Below, piece after piece: positions 9,221 through 18,377 of a stretch of 20,805 nucleotides of DNA (position 1 is its first letter; each line of letters starts with the position of its first letter). Source of the stretch: Neoconidiobolus thromboides FSU 785 (Eukaryota > Entomophthoromycota > Entomophthoromycetes > Entomophthorales > Neoconidiobolaceae); assembly GCA_025603075.1 (NCBI GenBank), contig MU626549.1, positions 1 to 20,805 of the forward strand, read 5' to 3'. The translations under genes and the position numbers were made by a program. The notes beneath the pieces were generated by a model that searched no databases, had not been told where the DNA came from, and saw only the letters and a program-made list of their open reading frames with translations.

Positions 9221-9311
9221 ATATTTTTGTTTAAGGATTTTGCTAATAATTTTTCTGCTCAAATAACGTTTAAAAGGGAAAAGTGATAAAGCCAAAAAAA
9301 CATCCCCATAT
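9221..9311 (+). mobile_element. MITE-like repeat, copy 1 (left end missing)
   Basis: This segment aligns along its whole length, in the same orientation, with the last ~95 bases of the window (20711-20805), at roughly three-quarters identity by eye with short indels. Shared landmarks are TATTTTTG, TTTAAG, GATTTT/AATTTT, CTCAAATA and a run of A followed by CATCCCCATAT here or CACTCCCATAT there. Copy 1 keeps the right terminus but lacks the left ATATGGGGATGT terminus. The tRNA occupies that side, and homology begins at the very next base after the tRNA. It has no coding capacity. Confidence 0.65.
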
Positions 9312-10545
9312 TTTACTTTTTTTCTCAACTAAGTTGATGTTAAGGCTCCATCACTTACAAGATATCAAACTGAAAAACTAAACCCAGACCTAAAAGTTAT
9401 TTGTCCGGCTCCTATTAATTATTCTATTTATTTAGCTAAATTCCATATTTCTGCTATTATTTACAATATCCGCTTACTCAAACCTTGGTTATTTTGATAA
9501 ATTAAACTCAAGTTTTTTTAGCTTTCAATTTTCATAAAAAATATTATACAGCTGTTAACTCTTCTTTTAGCACCTTACTCTATGTTTGCAAAAATAAATT
9601 GAAGAATAAAATAGAGACTCCAATATATTTATACTATGTTATAATATTTAATTAAAGTATAATTTAAAAACTTTTATTGAAAATTAATATCTTATTATAT
9701 TTATTAATCAACAATGGTTAATTAAATGACTATATTATTTTATTAGAACAAGATAGCTCAATGATTAACATTAAAAATAACTTTTTATTTAATAATTAAA
9801 TGTAATATTTTGTACTTATCTCTTAAGTTTCAACTCAATTTTATTTTTTTAACTAAGGATTTTAATTCATTGAATAAATCTATTAAATTTAATATATTGT
9901 TTAAATAGCATTTAAATCTATTATGTATTTTTAAATGTATAGATAACCTATGTAATAATAAATAAAGTAGTAGCATTTATTTACTAGTTTTATTTATTAA
10001 ATAAATAAATTCAATAAAATAGTAACATAAAAATCAAAGAATTAATTTGTTACTGCCATATTTAGATTAAAGGATTTTGAGCAATTAATAATTAAAAAAG
10101 AGGGAATTAAACTAATATGATTATAATGCCACTTTAAATTAAACATTTGTATAAATAAATGTTTTCATTAAACTATGATTATTTTTATTAACTGAAATTT
10201 ACATTTCAGTTAGTAAATGTGTACAACTAATAAATTAAATACTTTGATTTACCGGATTAATTTATATTAAATTGATTATTGAAATTTCTGTAATAAAATT
10301 AAAAAAGTGCACCAAATATTAGTTACGATGGGTGTGAAAAAGTTAATGGGAAAAAACCAGCCACTTAAAAGGCTACAATCTTTAATTAGGAACACCTTGA
10401 AATGTTATTAGTAACAATACTTAAATTCAATATATCGAGGTTTTAACTTATTCTCTATTAATTAATATAATCTATTACTATAGCCATTTTATAAAATACT
10501 TCTATTTTACTTTATTTTTGCTATTTAATTACTTTAACCTCAAAA
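9312..10545. other. AT-rich spacer with one open stretch and two hairpins
   Basis: 1.2 kb without a supportable gene. 9333-9497 (+) is an open run of 54 codons without ATG (VDVKAPSLTRYQTEKLNPDL at its start). Its composition is more protein-like than the rest and it begins 22 bases after repeat copy 1. It might be a relic exon or chance; the short DVKAPS match to ribosomal protein eS1 does not continue. A pair of adjacent inverted repeats lies at 10141-10212. The last few hundred bases must include the SPA2 promoter; no specific element could be assigned. Confidence 0.45.
10141..10212. repeat. Two adjacent inverted repeats
   Basis: First: AAACATTT (10141-10148) and AAATGTTT (10157-10164), 8-nt loop. 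Second: TAACTGAAAT (10189-10198) and ATTTCAGTTA (10203-10212), a perfect 10-bp stem with a 4-nt loop. They lie about 330-400 bp upstream of SPA2. No homology to the MITE-like termini is seen. Confidence 0.5.
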
Positions 10546-13174
10546 ATGGCAAATGCCCTACATTATCAAGCTTTTAAGTCTTTTTTAGGCCCAGCAACAG
10601 TAGAAGGTAAATTAATATTTGATATATTATTTAGATTATAAACTAACGGTAATCAGGCTTCAAGTCTTCTTCAGCATTCAGAAAAGATGCAAGAGGGAAG
10701 CTTCAAAAATTACCTTTTGAACAATTTTCCGAACTAACTAAAGATGTATATGATGAATTAGTGAGAAGAACACAGGATATCGGTAATTAAAATATTTTAT
10801 ATCATGTTGGAATGATTGTAACAGATTAAATAGAATATAACGCGGCTTTATCTAACGATAGTTTACCAAGTAAAAGGAATCAAGCAAGACAAAAATTAGG
10901 GACCCTTTCAGATAAAAGATTTTATGATTTGGTTGGGGATCTTTTTATTGAAATTTTAATAAGGTATCCGGGAATTGATCCTGTAAGTTTTAATCTTCTT
11001 TAAGAGTTTATCGCTTTAATCATCGTCTTCCGAAGTTACTAGATCAACCAAAACTAATTTTAATTTATTTTAGTTATTAAAAGAAGATTCAGGTCATGAT
11101 TCAGGAGGAAATTTATATAGCCTTCCTCAAAGTAACTCATCCAACTCATCCTTTACATATTTTGATTCAAATTTAACCATGTCAAAAGAAATACCGAATT
11201 TAACATCAAAACATATAGTATGTTTATTATTGCTATTTATTTTTTAATTTTAACTTGAAAATTTAGAATGGAGATAAGCAAAGCAATTATGCAAACAAAT
11301 ATGATAATGAGTTAAATCATGCTTTGAAGAGGAATCAATCTTTAGAAAGAGCTTTATCGGTAATTGTTTTAGAGATTTACTTCTAACAAATACTAAATCT
11401 TTCCCGTTTAGACACAAAACAGCGATCCCAACTTATCGCTTTCTAGGAAGAATACATTTAATGAAACGCTTTCAAATCCTGTAAGTATACTTTCAATAGC
11501 GAAATTATTAATAAATTTAACAATCGTTTGATAGAATGCATATGAAATTTTAAAGCAAGATTATCACATATTAAGGAAAGAGTTTGAAAAACTTAATATA
11601 AGTTATAAGAGCTTAAATGCCGAAAATGAAAAACTTACTGTTGAAAACGAAAATTTAAAACGTAGTTTAGCTATTTATGAAGTAATTTAATATATTTATT
11701 TTTTTATCAAACGCTAACTCTATTAGACAAATGAAACTCAGTCTATTGCATTACAGTATTCAACATTACAAATTGAGCATGCTGATTTGAAGGAAAAATA
11801 CACTACAGAATTAAAAGTAAATTTTACAATAGCAAATATTTATTTATATTAATAAACCATAGGAACTAACCAATAAATATCAACATATTGATCAGGCACA
11901 AAGTGTACATAGAGAGATGTTTGATGCTATTGCAAAAAATGTAACTTAAATTCAAGTTTTATAATAGCTTAGCTAATTATTTTATAGAATGAAATTTTAG
12001 AATTTAAACTTCGTCAAGTAAATCAAGCATTAGAAAAATCACAAAGTAACTTTATTGGATTTAAGTCGATTTAATAAATACTAAATATTTATTATAGAGG
12101 AATCATTGAATTCACTCAAGAACGGTTCTTCTATTGGACCAGTTAAAGATTATGGGAATAGCTACCTTATTCATGAAAACTTAATGAGAACCCTCCGTTC
12201 ATCAGTAGACAAAGTTCTTAAATCTATACGGTAATTTCTTAGCTACATTAGTAATAATTAAGCTAACTTTTGATAGATCAAAAAATTCAAATGATGTACT
12301 TTTATCTTTAAAACCGTTAACCGAAACAAGTCGTTCTATTATTGATGTAGTTGAACAATTTGAAGCTGAAATACAAGACTCAAAACAAAACTGTTCGATT
12401 CAAATTTCAAATAATAAAGAAGATTTTTCTTCAGCTTTAGCAAATTTAATGACCCTTGCTAAAAAAGAAGCAGCTTCATCAAACGCTCAAAATTTTGTAC
12501 GCTTTGAGCATGAAGCTAAAGAGCTTTTATTGGCAGCAGAAGAACTTCAATTGTTATTACAAACCAACTTTTGCTCCTTACCGTATTTCTCAAGCAAAAA
12601 CAATCGCTATTCAAGCTTATCAAAAATGAATAATCCTTATAGGGATTCTTTTAATTCGAATCAGCAAACTCTGAATTATAATACTAACCTTAGTCATATT
12701 TCGAGAATTCCCCAAGTTCATGAAGATCATGATTCATCTTCTAGTTCTTTAGAAGATGCTATTCTTGACCCATTAAGAGATTATATCGAAGAGAAATCGG
12801 ATGAATTAATTGGTTGTGTAGATTTAATTATGGAATTTGTTAGAAACGATGATTTTTCAATCCATTTAAGTACCGAAGTAGAAAATGTACATGATAAAGC
12901 AGTTAACATTATCAAAGAATTCAAACAATATAGACTTATACCCAGATTAATGGATTCACCAGTAATAGTAAATTCGATCAAAGGAGTTGAAAATGCCAAT
13001 GAAAGGTTTTCTAGTTTATTAAAGGATTTGGAGCCTATTGTTGGAGCTAAAGATCTTACAATTGAAGAAATTGAAGAGCTAGATCCTACTATTAAGTTAT
13101 TGAAAACACATTTAGCTTCTACATGTTTAGAGCTCGCAAAATCAATTAAACAATTAGCTCAATGCCTTATTTAA
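10546..13174 (+). CDS. SPA2: Spa2-family polarity scaffold protein (12 exons)
   Basis: Polarisome scaffold at growing tips and septa; related to yeast Spa2/Sph1 and animal GIT through the Spa2 homology domain (SHD). Exons: 10546-10606, 10657-10782, 10834-10982, 11074-11217, 11267-11359, 11412-11480, 11535-11681, 11727-11816, 11863-11940, 11988-12045, 12098-12230, 12277-13174 (2046 nt, 681 aa). Two SHD repeats are clear: LQKLPFEQFSELTKDVYDEL (36-55) and LGTLSDKRFYDLVGDLFIEI (84-103). Between them comes the Spa2-typical IEYNAALSNDSLPSKRNQAR. A Ser/Asn-rich stretch follows, then a coiled coil (about 215-340, with NAENEKLTVENENLKRSL). The conserved helical C-terminal region occupies about 383-681 and contains VRFEHEAKELLLAAEELQLL. 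All introns have GT-AG ends; most are 45-54 nt, one is 91 nt. Phases close at every junction. Introns 3-9 are all phase 0. The length is shorter than yeast Spa2 (about 1466 aa). Confidence 0.93.
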
Positions 13175-13495
13175 AAAAATGTTGAAATAGTTGAAATGTT
13201 CTTCGTTATTCATTTAATTCTAAATGTCAACATGAGAATTTAAAATGAAAGGCTGCTTATGTATATTCTATCATTTAAAATTTTCTAGTTTGCTTAAGTA
13301 TTCTCTTTTATAATAAAATTAACCACTTTTGAGAGTAGTTCATACTTATTTTTTATCAAACATTAAATTTTAATCTGTTGTATTTATATGTCAAATATTA
13401 TTATCGGAAGTAAACAATCATCTATTAAAATTTTAAATAAGAAAGTTTTTTGATCTAATTGTTTAAAATTGTTTTTAAAATTGTTTTTAAAATAG
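13175..13495. other. Spacer downstream of SPA2 with a 12-nt tandem repeat
   Basis: About 320 bases of AT-rich DNA. The only structure is a short tandem array of TTGTTTTTAAAA-type units (about 13459-13494, roughly three copies, the first shorter). No gene was seen. Confidence 0.4.
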
Positions 13496-13912
13496 CAAGA
13501 AAAGTCTAAAACTATAAACTTAGAAATAACTCAGGTAAGGGTTGGAGGCACCAATATTGGGCTACCATACAACTCAATCATCAATGTACAAATAAGCTGA
13601 GTTATCAAAAAAGGTTTTTTAAATCTTCAACAAACAATATCAACTTCTTATTTAAGGGCAAAAGAATAATTGTAAGCATTTATTGAGAAGATCCAACTCA
13701 TGCTTATAAAAGAAAATTCAATTCCCAAGATATTGATACACACATAATAGTAATTGAAATAAGTGGATAGGAAGTATATAATATTTTTTAAGATTAAATT
13801 TAGTGATTAATTAAATATTTATAAATTAGAAACTAGAGGTTGTGTTGTAATGCTTGCATCTCCAGCGTTAGCTTCTATTGCAAAATATAACTGTACCAAA
13901 GCATCTTGTTGA
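13496..13912 (+). pseudogene. Decayed coding fragment, family unknown
   Basis: Several protein-like stretches lie on the plus strand but do not join into one frame. 13496-13669 is open apart from one TGA (13598) and includes EITQVRVGGTNIGLPYNSII. 13687-13767 (begins EDPTHAYKRKFNSQDID) is in the same frame. 13844-13909 (VVMLASPALASIAKYNCTKA) is in another. A GTATAT...AATTAG pair between the last two could be a former intron, but the phase does not close. There is no ATG-led frame and no family I recognise. The case rests on composition and clustering only; chance openness in AT-rich DNA is possible. Confidence 0.35.
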
Positions 13913-14268
13913 ATCCTTGTTTTATACAAATTAAAGTGATTTAAAATTATACTTGATGAATTTTATTTAACTTAATTAATTACTACTATTATTAAGTTCT
14001 ATGGTTTGGTTTAAATAAAATAGATCACATTCTTAGCTAAAATAGCAAATTAAAGTGAAAAGTCAATTTACATTAGCTATCATTTATGAGTTCATCTTTC
14101 TTTTTAGTAAATTACAATAAAAACTACTACTTAAGTATAAATCATTTTGATATTTAATAAAGAAACAATTTGAATAATAACAATATAAAAGTTAATATTA
14201 CTTTAATATTTAAACATAATATGTAAATTTATCTTTCAAAAATAAGTGCAAAACAATTATAAAATAAA
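13913..14268. other. Spacer downstream of the chitinase gene
   Basis: About 350 bases between the decayed fragment and the chitinase stop codon (chitinase is on the minus strand, so this is its 3' side). AT-rich, with nothing recognisable except T-rich and AATAAA-like strings that could serve 3'-end formation. Confidence 0.4.
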
Positions 14269-15675
14269 TTAATCTCTAGCTATTAAAACGCCTGAGCATG
14301 GTGGTGCTGGATTATTTCCTGGCCAGTCGCAATATGCATTTCCATTTGTGATAGCACAAACGGTTCCAGCTGGGCAAGCTCTTACTACCCATTTACCATT
14401 GTCACAGGTTGCGAAGTTTTGTCCATTGCAAGCTGCGCCACCATTACATGGTTGGCCAGATACTGGACAAGTTCCAGTTGGCGATGGGCCACTACTAGTG
14501 GTAGTGGTGGTAGAAGTGACTGGAGGCTTAGTAGTAGTAGTAGTAGTAGTAGTAGTTACAGGAGGCTTAGTAGTTGAAGTGGTAGTAGTGGTAGAGGTAA
14601 CAGGGGGATTAATAGTAGTAGTAGTAGTAGTAGAGGTAGTAGAGGTAGTAGAAGTGGTAACAGGAGGAGATCCACAATTTCCAGTATTACTTAAATAATC
14701 TTTAATAATCTTACCATAAGTTTTACCACCAATAATATTATTTTCAGATTGAGAAGCATCCCACATCATAACACCAGCAAAAGTATTATTCGATTTTAAA
14801 TCAGAAACAATGCTTTGTAATTTATCGGTTGTAATATAACCAGAACCAGCAGCAGTTTGAGAAGCAGGAACACCAAGGATAAGTTTGATATTCTTATTAA
14901 AGGATTTGTTATGTGCCCATTTGTCCCAATCACCCCAATTCCAGGCCCATTGATTGCCATAATTCTGTACACCACACCAGTTGTTATAAAATTGGATATT
15001 GATAAAATCAATATAAGAAGATTCCATAATAGTATTTAAATTACCATCAGGGAAAACACATTGCGGAGCAGCGGATACATAATATTTTTTAGATGGATCA
15101 CTTTTGTAATAAGTTTGAAGTTTACTTAAGAAAACATCATAATAGGCTTGGGAACCGCCTTCTAAATCTAAATCAATACCATCTATTTGAGCATCATCAA
15201 ATGGACGATATTTATGATTTCCTTTCATAAACATATTCCAAATAGTATCTGCAAATTCAGAAGCAGCAGCTGAGGAATCAAAACCAGTACGAGCAATAGC
15301 ACCACCTAAACTTAAAATGATTTTCTTACCCTTAGATTGGCAATATTTAATATCTTGACCAATCTTAGGACAATGTCTTAATTTACTTGCAATTGGATCA
15401 GTGAAAAAGTCTTCACAATGATTAGAAAAGTTAATTTCAGGGAAGCTAGTACCTGCATTGAAATTATTTAAGAAAGATAAATTAATGACATCCATATAAC
15501 CATCATCACAATATTTAGCTAAGTCTTTTTCCCAAAGCTCTGGATTATTCAAGTGTGCGCCACCATAACTGTTTTGGCCCCAATAGAAAACTTGATTGTT
15601 ATTACAATTTAAGTCGAAACCAACGATAGAACTAATTAGAGTAGGGAGAAGAGCTAAACCAAAATTTTTATACAT
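14269..15675 (-). CDS. Secreted GH18 chitinase with Thr-rich linker and C-terminal chitin-binding module
   Basis: An endo-type chitinase, single exon, 468 aa. Residues 1-19 form a signal peptide (MYKNFGLALLPTLISSIVG), so the enzyme is exported, probably to the cell wall or medium. The class III-like GH18 barrel spans about 25-330: VFYWGQNSYGG (beta 1), the SLGG motif (122-125), the catalytic signature DGIDLDLE (165-172, acid/base Glu172) and MMWDAS (303-308). A Thr/Pro linker (about 336-400) holds four PPVT blocks separated by Thr runs and is probably O-mannosylated. Residues 403-450 form a Cys-rich module (CPVSGQPCNGGAACNGQNFA, then CDNGKW and CAITNGNAYCDW), like the CBM19 family seen in yeast Cts1-type chitinases. 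All key catalytic residues are present. Spa2-type growth and wall remodelling by such enzymes go together functionally, but adjacency here may be incidental. Confidence 0.96.
   Translation of the reverse strand: MYKNFGLALLPTLISSIVGFDLNCNNNQVFYWGQNSYGGAHLNNPELWEKDLAKYCDDGYMDVINLSFLNNFNAGTSFPEINFSNHCEDFFTDPIASKLRHCPKIGQDIKYCQSKGKKIILSLGGAIARTGFDSSAAASEFADTIWNMFMKGNHKYRPFDDAQIDGIDLDLEGGSQAYYDVFLSKLQTYYKSDPSKKYYVSAAPQCVFPDGNLNTIMESSYIDFINIQFYNNWCGVQNYGNQWAWNWGDWDKWAHNKSFNKNIKLILGVPASQTAAGSGYITTDKLQSIVSDLKSNNTFAGVMMWDASQSENNIIGGKTYGKIIKDYLSNTGNCGSPPVTTSTTSTTSTTTTTTINPPVTSTTTTTSTTKPPVTTTTTTTTTKPPVTSTTTTTSSGPSPTGTCPVSGQPCNGGAACNGQNFATCDNGKWVVRACPAGTVCAITNGNAYCDWPGNNPAPPCSGVLIARD
14479..14670 (-). 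repeat. Coding triplet/tandem repeat in the chitinase linker
   Basis: The linker is encoded by ACT/ACC-rich triplet runs (GTA/GTG runs on the plus strand) organised into four imperfect modules beginning PPVT. Such triplet runs are prone to slippage, so linker length is likely to vary between strains. On the plus strand the same bases create a Val-rich shadow frame that is not a gene. Confidence 0.8.
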
Positions 15676-15719
15676 TTTTATTATTAAAACAACTTGTGTT
15701 AATTTATTTGCATTCCATT

Positions 15720-15740
15720 CAAGTGGCTTATATACTTTTT
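15720..15740 (-). promoter_or_regulatory. Candidate TATA box of the chitinase gene
   Basis: On the minus strand AAGTATATAAGCC puts TATATAA about 55 nt upstream of the chitinase ATG. It is a good consensus with GC on its 3' side, unlike the surrounding A/T background. A regulated secreted enzyme is a plausible TATA gene. The position is seen; the function is inferred. Confidence 0.4.
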
Positions 15741-17197
15741 GAAAATAAATAACATATAAAGAACATTATTCTATTTATAGACAAAATTCTAATATGAAAT
15801 TGGGCTAAATGATCATAAACATTAGAAGTCAAATCTGTATCATGTTTTGATCTGTCATTTATTAAAAAAATAATAAATGGTCTAATCACAAGATTTTTAT
15901 ACTTGAAAAATATCTGCATTTTTTCATTTATTGCTCCTTAACCGTACAATCCTTTATTTCAACCATTAATCAAAATCATTTGTCTTACAACAGTATCATA
16001 AGAACGTATCAATATTATAATAAACCTCTTTATAAGCAAATAATTTTATTTCAATACTAATGAGCCTCAAATTCAATAACACCAATTGGATCATATGGAC
16101 AAAATTTATCATTTTGACCCAACATCTTTTAACTTTTGTAACGGTCAAGTGAATAAAAAAAATCATTTTACTTAATAAATTCTTGAATGAACCTCAGCTT
16201 GCTTTAAAATTTAAAAAAAGGCGAATTAATAAATCAATTTTGAGTCAAAGAATAAAAATAATGTATTTAAATATTAAGTCTTGATTAAACTTCGATTTAA
16301 AATATTGTAAATGATCTATATTTATTCATTTATTTTATTATGCAGTTTTGATTAACATATTTCCTTATTAAGGTATTTTGTTTTATCAATAGTTTAATAA
16401 TATTATTTATTTCAACTCTTATTTTTTATATTATAATTGACACTATAATAATAGTAATAAATCTAAAAGCTATTTAAGTTCTATCATGTTCAACAATGAG
16501 TTTATAAACTGTAATAGTGATATAATATCAGCTTATACATTATCTTAAATAAAATTGTATAATTTATTTTTTTAAATCACAAGTTTTCTAATATTCATTA
16601 GAGAAAAAGATTAGACAAGAAAGAATATGGAGGTGAACACTGGAAAAAGGAGGGATCCTTAGATAACAAAAGGAAAGTCAAGATAATGGAGAGAGATAAG
16701 TAAAAAGAAAATTCAGTAAACAATTTAATGGGAAGAGAAGATAGCTCTGTTTCATCATTATAAAAAATATTGTTATTTCAAAATTTTTAATAGACTTAAT
16801 AACCATAAACTTTAATACTATAATAAAAAATCAAATTTAACAATAAAGTTTTATTTCAATAAGACTGTATGCTATATCATAGTAATTTTTATTTTTATTA
16901 TCATAACTTTAACGCATATTAAATTAATATTCTATCCATGCTCACTACTCTGACCTATCTTTTTCATCGTTGTTTCAATATGATTATCACCAAATTTAAG
17001 GTTCATCTACAATAAAATATACCACAATGATAATCCTACTTTTCACTTAATAGTCCTATTTCTAGCTGGGTTTGATCATATTGTTAACAATTTTGTCGTT
17101 TGTCGTCAAAACTATTTACTTATTAACTATACTTCATGTTAGATGGCTTAATCCTATTTATTTAACTTTACAACTAACAAAATAAAAGATATTATTT
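15741..17197. other. Long AT-rich region with weak coding scraps
   Basis: About 1.45 kb upstream of the chitinase gene without an intact gene. On the minus strand, 16125-16067 reads ATG plus 18 more codons (MLGQNDKFCPYDPIGVIEF...) ending in TAG. A possible GTAAAA...AAAAG intron and another scrap precede it. On the plus strand, 16602-16703 after a TTCTAAT...ATTAG acceptor-like signal is open (KEYGGEHWKKEGSLDNK within it) and ends in TAA. Both are too short to call genes. The minus frame 15919-15728 overlies the chitinase promoter and I do not accept it as a gene. Confidence 0.35.
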
Positions 17198-18377
17198 TTA
17201 ACATAATAAACATAATAAACATAATAAACATAATAAACATAATAAACATAATAAACATGAAGGCCCCAATTTAGAGGGATTAAATACATTTCCTGATATC
17301 AGCAATACACCCAATTCTTTTAATAAAGTATCACAAAAATTAGGAATAATAGTAATATCTTCAGTCATCTTCTTTTAAGAAATAGCAAGTAGATTTTCTA
17401 AATTGATTTTCAACAATCTAATCTTACAATACCAAGCATTGGGCTAAACTCATTCAAAATATTCAAAATATTTAATTGAAAACTCTTCAATTACTTTAAA
17501 TTTGTTTGATAATTTTTTAAATTATGTTGTAAAATTAGATTATTATTTCTTAATCCTACTTTACAAAAAATTCAGATGGAACTGGGTTAGTAACTGCTAT
17601 ATAATCTTTACATCATGCTAACGCTTCTAATAATTTTATATTTTGAGAAGCTATTCAACCAAGGGATAATCCTGGTAAGGTAAGCAATTTGGATAGTGCA
17701 CTTGTTGATATACAATTATGCCAAATTTGAGTGAAGGAAGATAATGGTAATTCACCCTTATATTATGAAAATCGATTGAGTTCATCTGCTAATAAAATAT
17801 TATTAATGGTTGAATTATATTAGTAGTTTCTTTTATCATTGTAAAGTAAGGGGAAATTTAGCTGAGTTGTATGATGTATCAATCAATACTGTTTTAACGT
17901 TTTCACTTAAATTTTATTCAATCTTTTTAAAACAAATATTTCATTTTCTTTCTTCATTAATAATAATAGGAATTTCAACCACCTCTACATCCTAAAGACC
18001 TAAGAAATTCATAATGTGATCAATAACATAGTATTTATACTATTATTTTATTCCCTTTTCTAATAACCTATACACCTAGTTAAAATTGCTTGTTGAGCAT
18101 CAGTATGTATTGAAGTATTTTGTTGATTGAAGTTGACTTTAGAATCTTATCCACTATAAAGCGAGTTTACTATCAACTCACGTAGTTCTGGATCATTAAA
18201 ACTATCAGTATAACTTAGGTAAATAACTTAAGATCCTTCTATTAATTTATCTGAATCCTTGCTAAGTCCAATTAATACTCTGGTAATATAAGGCTATAGA
18301 TCGGAATAACGTAATAGATATTTACTGGTACATTTATCTTTATATGACAACATTCCTAATTCAAAGGGACGAAGCAT
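17198..18377 (-). pseudogene. Decayed PLP-dependent aminotransferase, class I/II fold
   Basis: From ATG at 18377 the minus strand reads a recognisable fold type I aminotransferase: MLRPFELGMLSYKDK; YLLRYSDL; SYTDSFNDPELRELIVNSLY (usual TE..GDPELR..IA.LY); TDAQQAIL (usual A.EAI); DVEVVEIP; KTVLIDTSYNSA (at the place of FPHNPTG); NNILLADELNRF (usual LL.DE.YR); SALSKLLTLPGLSLG, with PLP lysine codon 17690-17688; KDYIAVTNPVPSEFF; and GVLLISGNVF near the C-terminus. Nonsense codons interrupt it at 18296, 18230, 18149, 17994, 17943, 17916, 17838, 17835, 17765, 17657, 17615, 17452, 17446 and 17377 (first base). Frame breaks lie near 17815 and between 17575 and 17510 (the latter perhaps a former intron). 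A candidate intron sits at about 18070-18000. The usual last ~30 residues (FRIGFGR region) are absent; the frame instead runs into the CLL minisatellite. The substrate cannot be stated. Confidence 0.85.
17203..17256. repeat. 9-nt minisatellite, six exact units
   Basis: ATAATAAAC repeated six times without error, with a partial unit before it. Read on the minus strand in the frame of the adjacent aminotransferase remnant it gives Cys-Leu-Leu units (TGT TTA TTA), followed at once by TAA (17200-17198). Perfect identity of the units suggests recent expansion. Confidence 0.9.

Noticed and set aside
9333-9360. Match of DVKAPS to ribosomal protein eS1
   Set aside because: The similarity stops after six or seven residues and the following sequence does not resemble eS1.
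12781-12999. 72-codon minus-strand frame
   Set aside because: Antisense to the conserved C-terminal region of SPA2.
14348-14698. 116-codon plus-strand Val-rich frame
   Set aside because: Antisense shadow of the chitinase Thr linker and chitin-binding module.
14796-15039. Overlapping short frames on both strands (minus 14796-15011, plus 14857-15039)
   Set aside because: Both lie inside the chitinase catalytic domain in other frames and show no independent signal.
15728-15919. 63-codon minus-strand frame upstream of the chitinase
   Set aside because: It overlies the probable chitinase promoter and TATA element, is Ile/Phe/Lys-rich as random AT-rich DNA gives, and has no motif.
17810-17995. 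61-codon plus-strand frame starting at TTG
   Set aside because: Antisense to the aminotransferase remnant, which explains the openness; it has no ATG start.
17198-18377. A reassigned genetic code (stops read as Gln/Trp) to explain the aminotransferase frame
   Set aside because: Intact genes in the same window end normally at TAA or TGA and have no internal stops, and the remnant also has frameshifts and a lost C-terminus.
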